A DNA stretch of 64,000 nucleotides from Hortaea werneckii (GCA_037044905.1 JBAOKB010000077.1:620001-684000); one strand, 5' to 3'; counted from the stretch's first letter, positions 22,843 through 34,862 are shown. Notes: generated from the sequence alone by a model not told the origin. Numbers and translations: made by a program.

Positions 22843-25356
22843 CTTGCTGGGATTTAAAGGTTTCGACTAGGTTGCTCTATCCTGGCATGAAAGGCTGCGA
22901 ATATATGAGTGGCCTGCCACAGTCGAGGCTCGAGATGGGCTGATGGTACACCAATGACGTCTGCGCCTCACTTGCCACTTCACCATCCGCTCATGTGCGC
23001 GCTCACCACATGTCCCGCAACGAGCCGCGAGCGTTTGTGAAGGGACAACCACCACGTCCACTGCTTATTCTGGTAGATGCTGTTAAGGTAGCCTGGTAAA
23101 AGCCACGTCAATTGTGGATGAAGCTGCAAAGAGGACAGAACGTTGCTGGAAGGTAAGAGAGCGGTCTGGCGTCGTGAAAGATTCGCTAGCAAGGGACTGT
23201 GCTGTTGTTCCACAGAGCTGAGGCTTCGGAGGTAAAGACGCGCGCGAGCAGGGTTTGCTTTTCATTCACGGATCCATGTAATGGTTGGCAATGTCGGTCG
23301 GATTACTGCATTATCGTCCCTACTGTCAATCCTTGTATGGTCTCCAGATAAAAGCGGACCTAGGAATGTGATAATAAGAGAAGCGTCTGTTGCACGACAA
23401 GTGAAGACGAGAACGGCGAGATCACGACGCCGGCCAGGTAGATCATTCAGGTACCAGGGTAAAAGTATGTCTGTTCGGGCCCCATCAACCACAGGCCAAG
23501 CCCAGCAAGGGAATAGAGCGCGACCCGCACATCTGGGATGGATGGCGCTTCATCAGATCGCCAGCATGGTGCACCTACCATCCTGCTTTAGCCGTTCGCA
23601 GCGCCTTGCAGGGGAGTCGCACCTCTTGCGGCTTTTCATTGGATCCGTCCGAGTGAGAAAGCAGCCCTCATGCATCATGCCTACCCTTCCCAACAGCCGC
23701 ACTACCAAGCTTGCTCGCTTAGCTGATGACACGGCTTGTGCCTCCTCACAAAACGGACATTACGGCTCCTGCATTTGCCCAGACGTGAGCTGGTCAAGCT
23801 GCAGCCATTCGCCGCCCGTCCGCTGCCGATCCATCTCTGAACGAGTAACGAGACGACAGGTTGAGATGTACGATCGGCATTGGGTTTGTGCTCCCCGAAT
23901 CTCACGTCTTGTGTTTGGGATCGCCGTATCCAAAACACCTCCGACTTTCATGTCGTGAGCTGGTTGCTGTGTTCGCACTGACCAGCAGATCAGATCCAAC
24001 CGCCTAGCGCACATCGGCGCAACCGACTGTAGAGATAGCGCCGAGGCTATTCGGCAGTGGTAGAATCGGCGACCGGCCGTTCAATAGCGGCCCAGGAGTT
24101 GGGAACTGCGGACACCCTGGTTGCGCAATCTGAGTTGGCCGAGGACAGTGTGGAGGCGAACGCGCTCGCGACCAACAACGACCACATGTTCTTGCAAGGA
24201 TAATGCAGACGAGGAGATAGGGCTCCGCTTCAGCCAGATGTTACGATCAGCCCGATCTTGCTAACCCGTGCGGGAAACGATGACAGCAGTCGCAGATGGC
24301 GAATCAAGACTCGTCTTGGTGAGCTTCACAACCTGTTGGGGAATAAAGCATGGCTACGGTGATGGCTTTCGCTCGTGTGGCGCTGTCGGCTATTTCAACG
24401 ACGTGGTCAATTAGACTGCCGTAACTATGGCATCTGTGGCTCAACAAGCTTGAGTTGCAGAATTTGGAAACACAAACTCTACGCCCCCAGCCGTACGCAA
24501 GCACGTCCTTGGGGAGATATCTACGACAATCCGAGTGTAGCACCCCTAAAATGCTAGTCCATAGTGCGAGTAAAAGATATGGCGGCCACGCTCGCAAACG
24601 CAGAGAACAAATTGGATTGGAAGTATTTCTCCTTCCTCCAGGCACATGTGTTGGATGGCACGGACCAAACAATATACCGAGCATTATGCCTTTTACTATC
24701 AACCGCAATGTCGACGGCCTCGGCTACCTTGAGAAAGACGCTGCCCAACACGGTTGTCGCCCAGTTGGGCAATTGCACTTGTGAATGGAAACTATTAACG
24801 CGACCCGTTCACGTGCTTGCACGTGGTCGTGGTGGAGGAGCAAAGACCCAGCGTAAACTCTATTCTGCACGTCAAACACGCTTGAGCGCACTAGTGAGAG
24901 CCCCAAGAAAAAAAGCAGAAAGCCTTGCAAGGAAGTGGACATTTGAATGAGCGCCCCGCCAATTAACCCGGAAAATCGATAGCTGCGAAACTTGATGGAA
25001 AGTATGCCCTCCTTTTGACACATCAATTACCGTAGGCGAAAGCTTAAAGGACCGATCCCATCTATGTTCCTTCTTCGGATACATTCGCGCGGCACTTCAG
25101 CCGTTTCGACAGTTTCGTCCGTTCTACATGCACTGACAGCTATCGTTAAATAATCGGGGCTCTCGCTTCCGCCAACGATCATTTCGGATACAGTCGAGTC
25201 TCCCCAATCGCTGTGTAGAACGCTACATTGGTCTTCCAAGCCCCTGCATCTGTGCTATGGTCGTTAGACGGCCCAGTAAAGTTTTCGCGTAGCCATTCCC
25301 ACCCGTCGCGGATCCACAATTCTGGCAGGATCTTGGCTGTGCATTTGCCGGATTGC
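22843..25356. other. Longest gene-free stretch (2.5 kb)
   Basis: Several ORFs of 60-225 codons occur on both strands, but none shows a domain, intron structure or codon bias like the neighbours. I saw no intact tRNA, transposon end or long repeat. It could be promoter, long non-coding RNA or decayed DNA. Confidence 0.4.
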
Positions 25357-26993
25357 CTAGAGAATTAGATCTTGTTCCAGGCTCCTGTCCTCTTGGCCCT
25401 GCTGGAAGAGCGATGGAGTTTCGACTTCGCTTCTGTCGCGGGCTGATGTTTCATAGTGTTCTTGGATGTAGCAGCAGTCCTCATCAAGATCCATGTCACC
25501 GTACGGCTCTTGCGAGCCGTTGTCGAAACTCATTTGATCCTCACCCAATGCTTGATCGAAACTGGTCTCACCGTCTGTGTCGTCGAACTCTTCGTAAATA
25601 GGAGGCGGCTCGGGTGACCTCACCATCTCTACTTCCTTGTCTACTTCTGCGAATTTGTCAAAGTGAAGTGGTCTCAGATGCTGAGCAGATCCCTCGTCGT
25701 ACATCGCTCCGCGCAGCAGATTCCAGAGCTTCATTTCGAGCCGACAACTGGGCTGAGGGACGGTTAAGCCTTCTCCGTCTCCTGCAGGGGGTGTCTCTGT
25801 ACCATGCATATTGTTACTACGCGATACCACATTTGCCAACGCATGTGAGATGGTCGGTAAAAAGACGGCGCGAGAGGAGATATCACTTGAATAGTCCGGG
25901 GACCACGTTGAGGGGGCAACATCTGCGAGCCTCTTCAATTTAGTGGCGTTTTTGATTTTGATGCCGTGCCCGAACCTGCGTGGCTGCTCAGCAATCGCAG
26001 CCCTGAATGCAACATCGAAGAGGCGCAAAGCCTCGTTCGTCTGGAACTCGATCACATCCTGCTCTGACGAACCCCAGTCTCGAGTTCTTCTGACAGGTTT
26101 TGTGCATCTCTCCAAGAATGAGGGCAGACTTCCAGTGGCCCAGTCTTCGTCGAAAAGTGTATATTCCGAGCATTCATGGCTTATCTCCTGTGACTTGTCG
26201 TTTTCATCAGTAGCGATCGGGGCACGGATAGGCGACATTGCATCATCTGCTTCGGCTTGTAAGAGCTCCTCATCTGAGCCAAAGGAATCGGCATCAAATT
26301 GCGAATATCTCTCAGACGGGATTGATCTCATTCGCTCCAGAACAGTGCCTTTTCTTCGGCGCTTTCTGGACGGCTTACGCTCGACATGCATGGAAACTTG
26401 CACGGCCTTCAGAGCGTACGAGTGCATGCCTTTTGGAGGCTTGATATCGTCGCAAAGCCTTCCAGCGGCCAGCTTGTGCCTGCATCTTCGAGAAGGGTCA
26501 ATTTTTAGGTCGTCACTTCTTACTGTCATCGTGATAACGTGGGCACTCTTTTCGCACTTCGTAAATGTCTCCACGCTGGTCACGACTAGGCTTAGCTGCC
26601 GCCACAGCTAGGTCCAATTAGCAATCATCACAGCTTTCGCAAGAGACTTCGTACCTCAGCTTCTCGAAAACTGGAGGCTAGACGCTCTATCAAGTCCTCA
26701 TTGATCAATGTCAGCGTATTCTCCGCTACTCGTATACTGAGTTCAATTTGGAAGCTGTTTGCTCTCTGAATCCATGGTCGCTTGCACCTATCATCATCAT
26801 TCCGGAGGGCTTCCGTTAGCACGTCTGAGTCCTCTGGAGAGATATGAATTTCCGTCGGAGCAAGCTGAATGCTGCTGAAAAGATGAGCATGGAGATCTGT
26901 GTTCGTTGACACCAGATCGGCTTCGCCCAAAGCTAGAGTGAAAGGCGCCGTTGCCATGTTGAATAGGAATTGCGACCTTTCTGTGCCCAGCAT
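25357..26993 (-). CDS. Uncharacterised fungal protein, 529 aa
   Basis: I do not recognise a family. Exons 26993-26655 and 26607-25357 join in phase 0 (FREAE/LWRQLS) across a 47-nt intron with a TGCTAAT branch site. The protein is mostly soluble and polar. It has a basic patch ERKPSRKRRRKG (nuclear-localisation-like, about residue 205), long Ser/Glu/Asp stretches and an acidic C-terminal third (DDTDGETSF, GDMDLDEDC). No membrane helix or signal peptide is seen. The start is the first ATG (MLGTERSQFL); a second ATG lies 12 codons later. It shares a 262-bp divergent promoter with the thioesterase gene. A nuclear or chromatin role is possible but only a guess. Confidence 0.7.
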
Positions 26994-27255
26994 TGCTACG
27001 GAGATGACGGTGAGCAATGCCACCTAATGCTTCGATGGTTTCGATGAATAGCAGTCTCGAGGGAATTGTTCCAGACGAGGGGTGAGGTTACGCGCGGAGG
27101 ATCCCGGAACGCGGCGGAAGATCTGGGGCAATACCAGAATCTCGGTTTGTCACGGGTTTACGTCCAATGCTACAACATGAACCCTCATATACATATAGCA
27201 TATCGCTGTCCTCGTTTTGACGGCCGATTTGCGTCCTTGTACCACTGCAGCGAAT
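26994..27255. promoter_or_regulatory. Short divergent promoter, 529-aa protein / ACOT9-like
   Basis: 262 bp separate two diverging start codons, so regulation is probably shared. I see no clear consensus site. Confidence 0.4.
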
Positions 27256-28797
27256 ATGTCTCTACGATCATCGACGATACGTTGGCTATCAAGAACGAAG
27301 CCAGCTGGAATTCAGGCCACCCATTACCGCCACTGTCGTGGCTTTAGCTTATCAGCAACCCGTCGAACGGATGGCGTCTTTCGTGAACTCACAGATCAAA
27401 GAGTTCAAGTGCCGTGGATCGAAGCTTTCAATAAAAGGCAAAAAGAAGGCCAAGATGCTTCGCAGCCGTCAGGCAAGCCTGAAACGCCACCAAACCGCGA
27501 CTTGACCCCTAAAAAGATGTCTGATAGCTATCACAGCGTGGTATGTGTGGGGTTTGTGTTCAAAATCCAGCTCAGTCGCTGATGCTTTAGAGGTAGGTAC
27601 TCCCTCTCGCCCAAGAGCCGTGGCTTCTTGATACATACCTGAACTCCTCTGGACACATCCGCCTTGGCACCATCTTCATGGATCTTGATGCTTTGTCTGG
27701 CGTCATTGCATATAAGCATACAGGTGATAGCGTGACTACAGTCACTGCGGCGTTTGATAGAATTACAATCAACCACCCACTCCATGAGATTGTCGATCTC
27801 GAGCTCAGTGGCCAGGTGACGTACGCATCAGGTAGGAGTAGCATGGAGATCAGCTTGCAGGTAGCGAAAGCACCGAAACCCGGTGAAGAAGTCAGGCCAG
27901 AAGATGTGCTTCTGACATGCTCATGCACAATGGTCAGTCTTGATCCTGGAACGAAGAAACCAGTCAGCATTGCTCCCGTGCGGACCGACACAGAAGCAGA
28001 GAAGCAAGTCTACGCACAGGGCGAGAAGAACAGCAGGCATAGAAAGGATCTCGCGCAGCGATCTCTACTGAAAACGGCGCCTAACGACGAAGAAAGCGAT
28101 CTCATCCATGCTATGTGGCAACACCAGCTGAAGTATCACGATCCAAACGACCCAATCCGAAAACCTGACCATGTCTTCTTCATGGACAAGACGAAGCTGA
28201 GCACAGCCAGTATCATGCAGCCGCAATACCGAAACAGACATCACTTCATGTAAGCCAACATCTATGCTCCCCCCCCGGGACCAAAAAAAGCCATACCGCG
28301 TGATTCCCCAGCTGACCCTTTCAAAAAGGATCTTCGGCGGCTTCCTCCTCAAACAAACCTTCGAGCTCGCCTTCTGCTGCGCAGCATCCTTCGCGCACGT
28401 CCGCCCGACATTCGTCTCGCTCGACCCCTCCACCTTCCAAAACCCCGTCCCAGTCGGCAGCGTGCTATACCTCACCGCGACCGTAGTCTACACGGACCCG
28501 CCACTGGTGGCAGGCCAGACAGGCGGGATCGCTCCCGAAGAAACCCGCGACGACAATAGACAGACGCGCGTACAGATCCGCGTCGACAGTAAAGTCCGCG
28601 ATGTGGAGCATGGCGAGACGAAGCCGACGGGCCAGTTTAATTATACTTTTACTGTTGATAGGAATGTGAAGGTGCTGCCGCGGACGTATACGGAGTTCAT
28701 GATGTATGTGGATGCGAGGAGGCGGGCACGGCGGGTGATTGAGACGGTTAAGCAGGGGGAAGCGGACGATGGGAGTCAGGATCGCGTGACCGAGTAA
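27256..28797 (+). CDS. Mitochondrial acyl-CoA thioesterase (ACOT9-like, double hotdog)
   Basis: Hydrolyses acyl-CoA to free acid and CoA, probably in the mitochondrial matrix. Exons 27256-27540, 27597-28249 and 28329-28797 give 468 aa. The first ~45 residues (MSLRSSTIRWLSRTKPAG... FSLSATRR) form a classic Arg/Ser-rich presequence. Hotdog 1 starts near LAQEPWLLDTYLNSSGHIRLG and contains the helix FMDLDALSGVIAYKH. Hotdog 2 begins MIFGGFLLKQTFELAF, split by intron 2 inside the Met codon, and includes VPVGSVLYLTATVVYTD. DPNDPIRKPDHVFFMDKT and the linker between the domains fit fungal ACOT9 homologues. The second intron contains a C-rich run. Confidence 0.9.
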
Positions 28798-29353
28798 TTC
28801 GCCCCATAATGGGGGACGGGGAGGAAACGTATAGTAATAGTCACGGAAAGCGAATTTATCTTCCATGCAACCGTGGGAGGAACATGTGTAACACATGTTT
28901 GTGCACCATCCGAGATCACCTCACTGCGTCGCAGCAACCGTGTCAACACTTTGTAACTGGTTGGAGCTTTGCAACGCTTTGGAAAAAAAAAAGGAAAAGA
29001 AAAAGAAAAAGAAAAACAACAACAACAACAACAAAAGGGAATGAACTGAATATCGCCTGCCCAAGCGACAAGTGACGACTTTCCATCATATTCATCAAAT
29101 GGTATAAAGTCGGCCGTTAATGATTTTCTCATCCTCAATTATCATACAGTTTCATAGACGGATTTCTTTTGAATCATAGACAGCAGAAATGGTACTGAAC
29201 TGCCCGACCAGCTTAAGCAGGCATTTTGTAAAAGAACAGAAGCAATGGTCAATTTTCGCTTTGTTTCTCCCCGAGACCTATTAGAGCCGTGAGGTACCGC
29301 GTTCAACGCGGCCCGTCTGCACTCGGTTTCCAGCAGCAGCAGGTGATGCCAGC
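28798..29353. other. Convergent intergenic region
   Basis: 556 bp between two gene ends, carrying a GAAAAA/CAA microsatellite; no gene seen. Confidence 0.4.
28981..29036 (+). repeat. Purine-rich microsatellite, (GAAAA)n then (CAA)n
   Basis: A run of A10 leads into GAAAAA repeats and then six CAA units. It lies in the 3' intergenic region and would make a length-variable marker. Confidence 0.85.
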
Positions 29354-31342
29354 TCACCTGCTCCTCGTCGAGGACTTCTCGCGCGCTGAGGCCGTGTGCG
29401 GGAAAGATTCAGACCCATACTCATCCACCAGCTGTCCGGGACGTCGTCCCTCCTGCCAACCTCTCGACGATCCTTCGCATAGCATCGAGGTCATCTGGCC
29501 CGCTATTGAGTAGCGACATGGTGACTTCGTGATGGCTCCGATGGATGGGTGGCGAGACGGGGTGTGCTTCGGGTGCATCCCGAGAGACGAAGGTGTCGAC
29601 GTCCGGATGCGAAGCAAGGGGGCCGTCTGGGATGGTAGGGGAGTATCGAGGTGGTGGCGAGGTGGTGCGCGCATGAGCGGGATCAAAGAGTCGGCCGTGT
29701 AGCGGTTGAAGAAATTATCGACCTCAGCTGATGCTTCACCAGCTCGTCTGCTACGAGATGTCGCCGGGTGTGAACTTTCTCCTTCGAAGTCCGACACGTG
29801 CGCCAGCCCCGTTCTTCGTCCGTTTTGCGGGTGCACTCGGCTGGGGTTTCTACGGTCGTTCATGAATGTTTGAAGATCTTCCTGACCATCAAAGGCGCCG
29901 ATGTGGAACAACCGTTCACGGCCTTCTTCACTTTCAAGGGCTTCTTCGATCAATCGGAAGCCAATGTCAATGCGGGGTGATTCGTGCGGTAGTGCAAAGC
30001 GGTTGCCGTTCAACGACCGAATATGCTCCTGCTCAAGTACCCTTTGCCGCCCATCTGACGTCGAGATCTCAAACTCGTACATGTCTTCGGCAAAGTTTTC
30101 TGCACTTACCATCTGTCGCACAGTCGTCTCATCGTCTTCACATGCGAGATCATCTGCGTCGAAAGAGGTTGAAGTATCACTCGTAGATTCATGATCCCGT
30201 GTCCTTTGGCTCCTGTCCGAATACGAGGCTCGAGCTGAAGTCTGCTCGGGCTCAGTGATGTTGGTGGCTGGATGGGAGTTGAAAGACTGACTGGCTGCCG
30301 CACTAGTGAAACTGCTGTCCGTGCTTGGCAGAGTCGGGTCTGGATCTATAGTACCACGCATGATTTCCCATCCATCCATCGGCGTGGGACTGCGATTGCG
30401 ATCTCCGAGACCATCGACTGGCCCATCAACAGGAGAATGCGGGCGCCATTCATTACTGAGCGGATGAGAAGGCCGCCGCACCTCTGCATCCGGATCTGAC
30501 TGATCCATAGGGGGTGTAGGTAGTGTGGCGCGGGCAGATAGTTGTGCAGCTCTTGCTCCTCGAGATGAGTCCTGGTTACTTTCCGAGTTGCGCTCAGGGC
30601 TTTCTGTGGCTCTCTGGCGAATGTCTCGGAGCGCTTGAAGAGCGGCTGCATTGCTGGACCTCCATTCGCCAGAAGGGCTGTGCATACCGTGTCCAAAAGG
30701 CTCAGGCGAAAGCCGCATCCTCCTCTCTCGGTCGGAAGGCCTGGTATCGCCCGCCCTGCTCCGCCATCGATCTAGGCCTCTCACTGCTTCCTGCTGAAGT
30801 CTCCCCGCCCTTTCCTGAAGCTGCCGTAGAGCCTCCATTCGCTGCGCCTCCCTCACTCCATGGGAGCCTGTGGCATCTGCATAGTAATTCCAGCTCTCAG
30901 GCACGGGTGGCGGAGGCGGAGGCGCTTCCAAAGACCCGGGCTGATGCCTGTCCGCACTCTGTAGCAATGTGGACACCGCGGGCACGCTTGTCACGATGAT
31001 TCCTCTCAGCGGCTCAAGAGGCTCACTAGTCGTGGCCTCTGGCATGGAAGGTCTTTCGAACCCAAATCGCGGTAAGGTGGCATCGCGCATCAGTCTCGGT
31101 CGCTGGGATCCTCGGCGGCCATGTATGGAAGGTCTTCGGCGAATGGACGATCTTGCAGCTGCAGTACGGTCTGACTTGAGCGCGTCACGTGGCTTCGGCT
31201 GCGTCTCAGTGGGATCGCGCCATATCTGTTGTTGCGCACATACGCCGTCAGTTCACGTCTCGGTAACTTTTTGGCGAAGGTTGTCGCGAACGCTACGCGC
31301 CCGGCTCGGGGTTAGTTTAGAGAGGCGTACCGGAAGACCCAT
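29354..31342 (-). CDS. Uncharacterised fungal protein, 627 aa, 12-nt first exon
   Basis: No enzymatic family recognised. Exon 1 is just ATGGGTCTTCCG (31342-31331). A 105-nt intron (31330-31226) leads to exon 2 at 31225-29354, joined in phase 0 as MGLP/IWRDPTETQ. The join is supported by the resumed ORF before the next internal Met and by the frequent MGLP-W start of related mould proteins (from memory). The protein is low-complexity: Arg/Ser-rich early (ARSSIRRRPSIHGRRGSQRP), Pro-rich (APPPPPPVPESW), Glu/Arg-rich coiled-coil-like (AQRMEALRQLQERAGRLQQEAVRGLDRW) and then Ser/Thr/Asp-rich. A conserved-looking island is GWEIMRGTIDPDPTLPSTDSSFTSAAAS. No TM segment. Likely intrinsically disordered; role unknown. 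Confidence 0.72.
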
Positions 31343-31815
31343 GGCGTGAAATTGCTGCTTCTGACGCGATGATCGGAGAAGCTCACGTGATGCGACCCGA
31401 TTCAAGGAAAGAGGCAGATGAATTAAAGGCGAGAAGAAGAGGATGGATGCGGCGTGGTTGGTGTGAAGGCTGCTGATGGTCGCGAACCTCTGCTCCGCAA
31501 AGTGAAGCGGGATGTGACCGGAAGGCGGTCCGTGCGCGTTAGCGAGTCGCGTCTTCCATCATTTTTCGCGTGGCCCTTGGCCCCCAGCTGTCAATGGCAC
31601 ATGGATGTGGTCCAAGCAGCATCGTACCAACTGTGTGGAGACATCAATTATCACCGTCGGTGCCGTCAATAATGGTAGACCTCTTCCCATGGCAGCTGAT
31701 GTAAGCTCCCTTGTTCGAGATTCGCCACTCACCTCGTTGTCGCTGCTGTGTTCCCGAGGTGCGGATCAGCTCGGTCTGACGTTCATCTCTTTGCGCTTTC
31801 GCCCGGGGCCTGACA
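31343..31815. promoter_or_regulatory. Divergent promoter region, 627-aa protein / folate gene
   Basis: 473 bp between two diverging starts; no distinct motif recognised. Confidence 0.35.
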
Positions 31816-33255
31816 ATGATAGAGCTCGGTCTGCAGCGCATTTCCCGCCTATTAGCGAACACGTCTCTGCCATGGCGGGCCATTCATGTCGCTGGTACCA
31901 ATGGGAAAGGCTCCATTTGCGCCTACACCTCTGCGATGCTTGATGTTTACAACCAGTCCAAGTATCGTGAACATACCGGTCAGCCCGCCTTGAAGCATGG
32001 CCGCTACACAAGCCCACACTTAATTGATCGGTGGGACTGCATCACTGTCAATCAGAAGACCGTCCCATGGAAACTCTTCGATCACATCGAGACTCAAGTC
32101 AAGCGAAGGGATCAGCAAGAAGAAATCCATGCATCCGAGTTTGAGCTTTTGACTGCAACTGCGTTTGAGATTTTCTCGCATGAAGAACTGACATCGCCGT
32201 TGTTGAAGTGGGTATGGGCGGACGACTGGATGCCACGAACATACTCGGTGAACCCGTGGAAAATTCTGGTACCACATCGGACTTGTCACGTTGTTCTCGG
32301 CCTCTTCCATTAGTAACAGCGATCGCAAAGATCGGATTGGATCACCAAGGCTTCTTAGGCAACTCAATCGAGGAGATAGCGAAGGAGAAAGCCGGCATCA
32401 TGAAGCCCGATGTTCCAGTGGTATGGGATGAATCCAACCACCCAGCTGCGCTGCGCATCCTTGAGCAGACGGCAAAGGACAACAGGGCAATGTACTGTCA
32501 ACTTCCCAAATGCATTCCCGACCTAGGAACTCTTCTTCAAGGCAGTAGAACCAATCATGCATTGTCAAGCGATGTGCCTAACCTTCCAGGATCATGCCCT
32601 GCGCAACCTCGAGAGCGCTTTCAAAGCCACCTGGAGCGCATTACAACAACTTGATCGCCTAGGACCTGGAGATCATCACCCTTCTAGGCAGCAGGGCATT
32701 CTCGCAGAGCTGGCAGAAGACATGATAAAGAATGCCGCTGGTGTCACTTTCGCAGGCCGTCAACAAAAATAGACTTGGCACCCCTGATTGGTAGGCACAA
32801 AAACAATCCTTTTAGACGGTGCACATAATGGACAATCTGCTCAGGCGCTTGCAAGTTGCGTCGACACTCAGCTTCGGCATCCAGCTCACGCCCCTTCCAC
32901 ACAGCCAGTTACCTGGCTCATCGCGGCTTCAGACAGCAAGGACATCCGCGAGCTGCTCGCTCCATTGCTCAAGGGCGGCGATCGCGTTTTCGCGGTAGAG
33001 TTTGGCGATGTCGATGGCATGCCTTGGGTTAATGCCATGCCTGCAGCACAAATTATCGAAGCTGTCCGTGTGCTTGCACAGGAGCGGGGGGAGGTTATCG
33101 AGACGCACGAGTGTGGGAGTCGTCTCTTAGATGCTATTCGCACGGCAAGCCTTCAGGCTGGTGATCATGGTCCATTGGTGATTGCGGGGAGTTTGTACCT
33201 GATTGGCGATACAATGAGGCTTCTTCGAGATCACCAGGATCCGAGCACCAAGTGA
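31816..33255 (+). CDS. FOL3: Dihydrofolate synthase / folylpolyglutamate synthase, frame broken at four points
   Basis: Mur-ligase-fold enzyme adding glutamate to dihydropteroate or folate; about 479 codons. The ATP loop is HVAGTNGKGSICAY, followed by YTSPHLIDRWDCI, EVGMGGRLDATN, IGLDHQGFLGNSIEEIAKEKAG, LDGAHNGQSA and the C-terminal GMPWVNAMPAAQIIEA...VIAGSLYLIGD. Colinear homology runs the whole length, but the reading frame shifts near 32190 (HEEL/DIAVVEVG), about 32520-32540, about 32767 (GRQQ/KIDLAPLIG, in an A5 run, with TAG otherwise) and 32796 (LIGR/TKTILLD). None can be an intron because the adjoining blocks abut directly. Shifts alternate -1, +1, -1, +1. Either a pseudogene or sequence errors; the surrounding pattern favours errors. 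Confidence 0.85.
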
Positions 33256-33819
33256 GCCGACATAGCGCTGAGTTGCGAGCCTCGTCCAGACTTCCTCTCA
33301 CATATACGTCGGACAAACAGCCCAGCCTAGAAGCCTTCGCGAAAGGCATGCCGGGGGTCTGATCATTGCGCCTGCCTCCCATCCCATCCGGACCTAGAAC
33401 ATGGCTCAAACACAGGCCACTATGGCATGCTCGATGATATCCAACTTCGTCATCTCAGAGCCGACGGCCCGCATAACGTTTCCACAAACCTATGCGACCT
33501 GCTACTTTTTGGATGCGCCGTTCACCTCGTGCAACTCACGTCCTAAAGCATCGCGAGAAATGCGAAATCCATACCCGACTGGAATGTCTGATGGCCCGGC
33601 TGACGCCATGAAGTCCCGCCTCACGCGACGAGCCACCACTGCCGTGTGTGTACGAATTGGACATGTCGCGGTCGTGAACGTTATCGTAGGGAACAGGGTC
33701 TCAATCGTCTCCCAAGCCGAACCTCTGGGCGTGGTCTGTCGATTTCAGCCCGATACTCACAACCACCAACCCAATTCGGATGGGCTAAGATGCGAAGAAG
33801 TCCCTCGCAATTGAAAGAA

Positions 33820-33897
33820 TTGCTGTGGTTGCATCATTTAACTCTTTCGTGGAAAGCGTTGCCGTGGTTGCATCATTTTATTCCTTTCTTGAACGGG
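33820..33897 (+). repeat. Imperfect tandem duplication, 2 x 39 bp
   Basis: Units 33820-33858 and 33859-33897 share TTGC(T/C)GTGGTTGCATCATTT at their starts and diverge towards their ends. Confidence 0.7.
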
Positions 33898-34312
33898 AAG
33901 ACAGTCGTCATTGCTCTTTTATTAGGCAAAAGAAATAGCATAACGCTGAAAGTGAGAGTAAAAGGTCGTCATTTTTTTTTTATATATATTTATAAAAAAA
34001 CCCAAAAATTCGAAGAAAAGGAAAATGAAAAGTTTTCGCCTGGACCTTTCTCTTCCGTATCTACTTAAGAGGAAAAAAGGGCAGACTTTCCACCCGGCCC
34101 TCCTACTTCCCCTCCACTCTCCCACCTAGCAGACCCCTTCCTCTCCGTCCTTCAGATCCCGTATCCTTGAACTGTCCTTTCCAAAGGCCTATCGTCAGAA
34201 ACCTAACCGCCTCTCCCCTTTCCCAAACCTCTCCGTCCAATCCCCATGCTAGGGGGTGGGGAATTTTTGGCACGTGAAATGCTCCTGACCTTCTTGTCTT
34301 TCAACACGAGGG

Positions 34313-34361
34313 TGGGGGGGGGTTTTTTTTTTTTATTTTTTTTTGAGAAAAGAAAAAAAAA
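34313..34361. repeat. G9-T12-A tract low-complexity cluster
   Basis: Nine G are followed by T runs interrupted once by A, then an A-rich complement that could fold into a hairpin. Related A/T runs lie at 33971-34007 and 34759-34786. Confidence 0.7.
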
Positions 34362-34862
34362 TTTCCCACCCTTCATCCCATTTTACTTGATCTTTGGTCT
34401 TTTCATGCTCCCTCTCTTCCTCGCAAAAAACACTTAAAACACCACACTCCTGCTCTCGCCACCAAAACCCTCGTCGTCATCGTCATCATCATCATCCTCC
34501 TCGCTCCCATTCCTCTGCGCGGCCTCCAGTGCCTATCCATCAGTGGACAATGTGAAAGAGGGGCAACGGCGCTGTCCATTGCAACAGCAGTGAACCAGAA
34601 AAATCAGGGGGAAAAAAAACCAATTTCAGATGGAATTTGAAGAAAGGGGAGATGATAAAAAGAACTTTGCACTTCTTCTTTTTCGTCACCTCTCTCATAT
34701 CAAAGAAAGAAAAAATTCGCTTTCACCCTGATGAGGCAAAAGAAGAAAGAAGAAGAGGAAAAAAAAAAAAGAAAAAAAAAAAAAAAGAAGGCAGACTCGC
34801 TCTCCCGCTGGTGAAAACAAAGAAGATGTGTCTCTCCCCCCGCTCCCCCTCCATCACATTCC

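Larger units (their letters stand above)
33256..34862. other. Gene-free, homopolymer-rich spacer
   Basis: 1.6 kb without a supportable gene. The right half is unusual for this contig: T/A and G/T runs at 33971-34007 and 34314-34361, pure-purine at 34735-34790, and an imperfect 39-bp tandem duplication. Confidence 0.5.

Noticed and set aside
23281..23958. 225-codon plus-strand open frame
   Set aside because: No family features, no splice structure, composition like neighbouring non-coding DNA.
24040..24100. tRNA-Gly-like string: D-arm-like GGCAGTGGTAGAAT followed by GGCCGTTCAATAGCGGCC
   Set aside because: No anticodon stem or acceptor pairing could be formed, and the T-loop is 8 nt; not an intact tRNA.
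32190..33255. Introns as an explanation of the FOL3 frame changes
   Set aside because: Conserved blocks abut without room for an intron, and no GT-AG pair fits.
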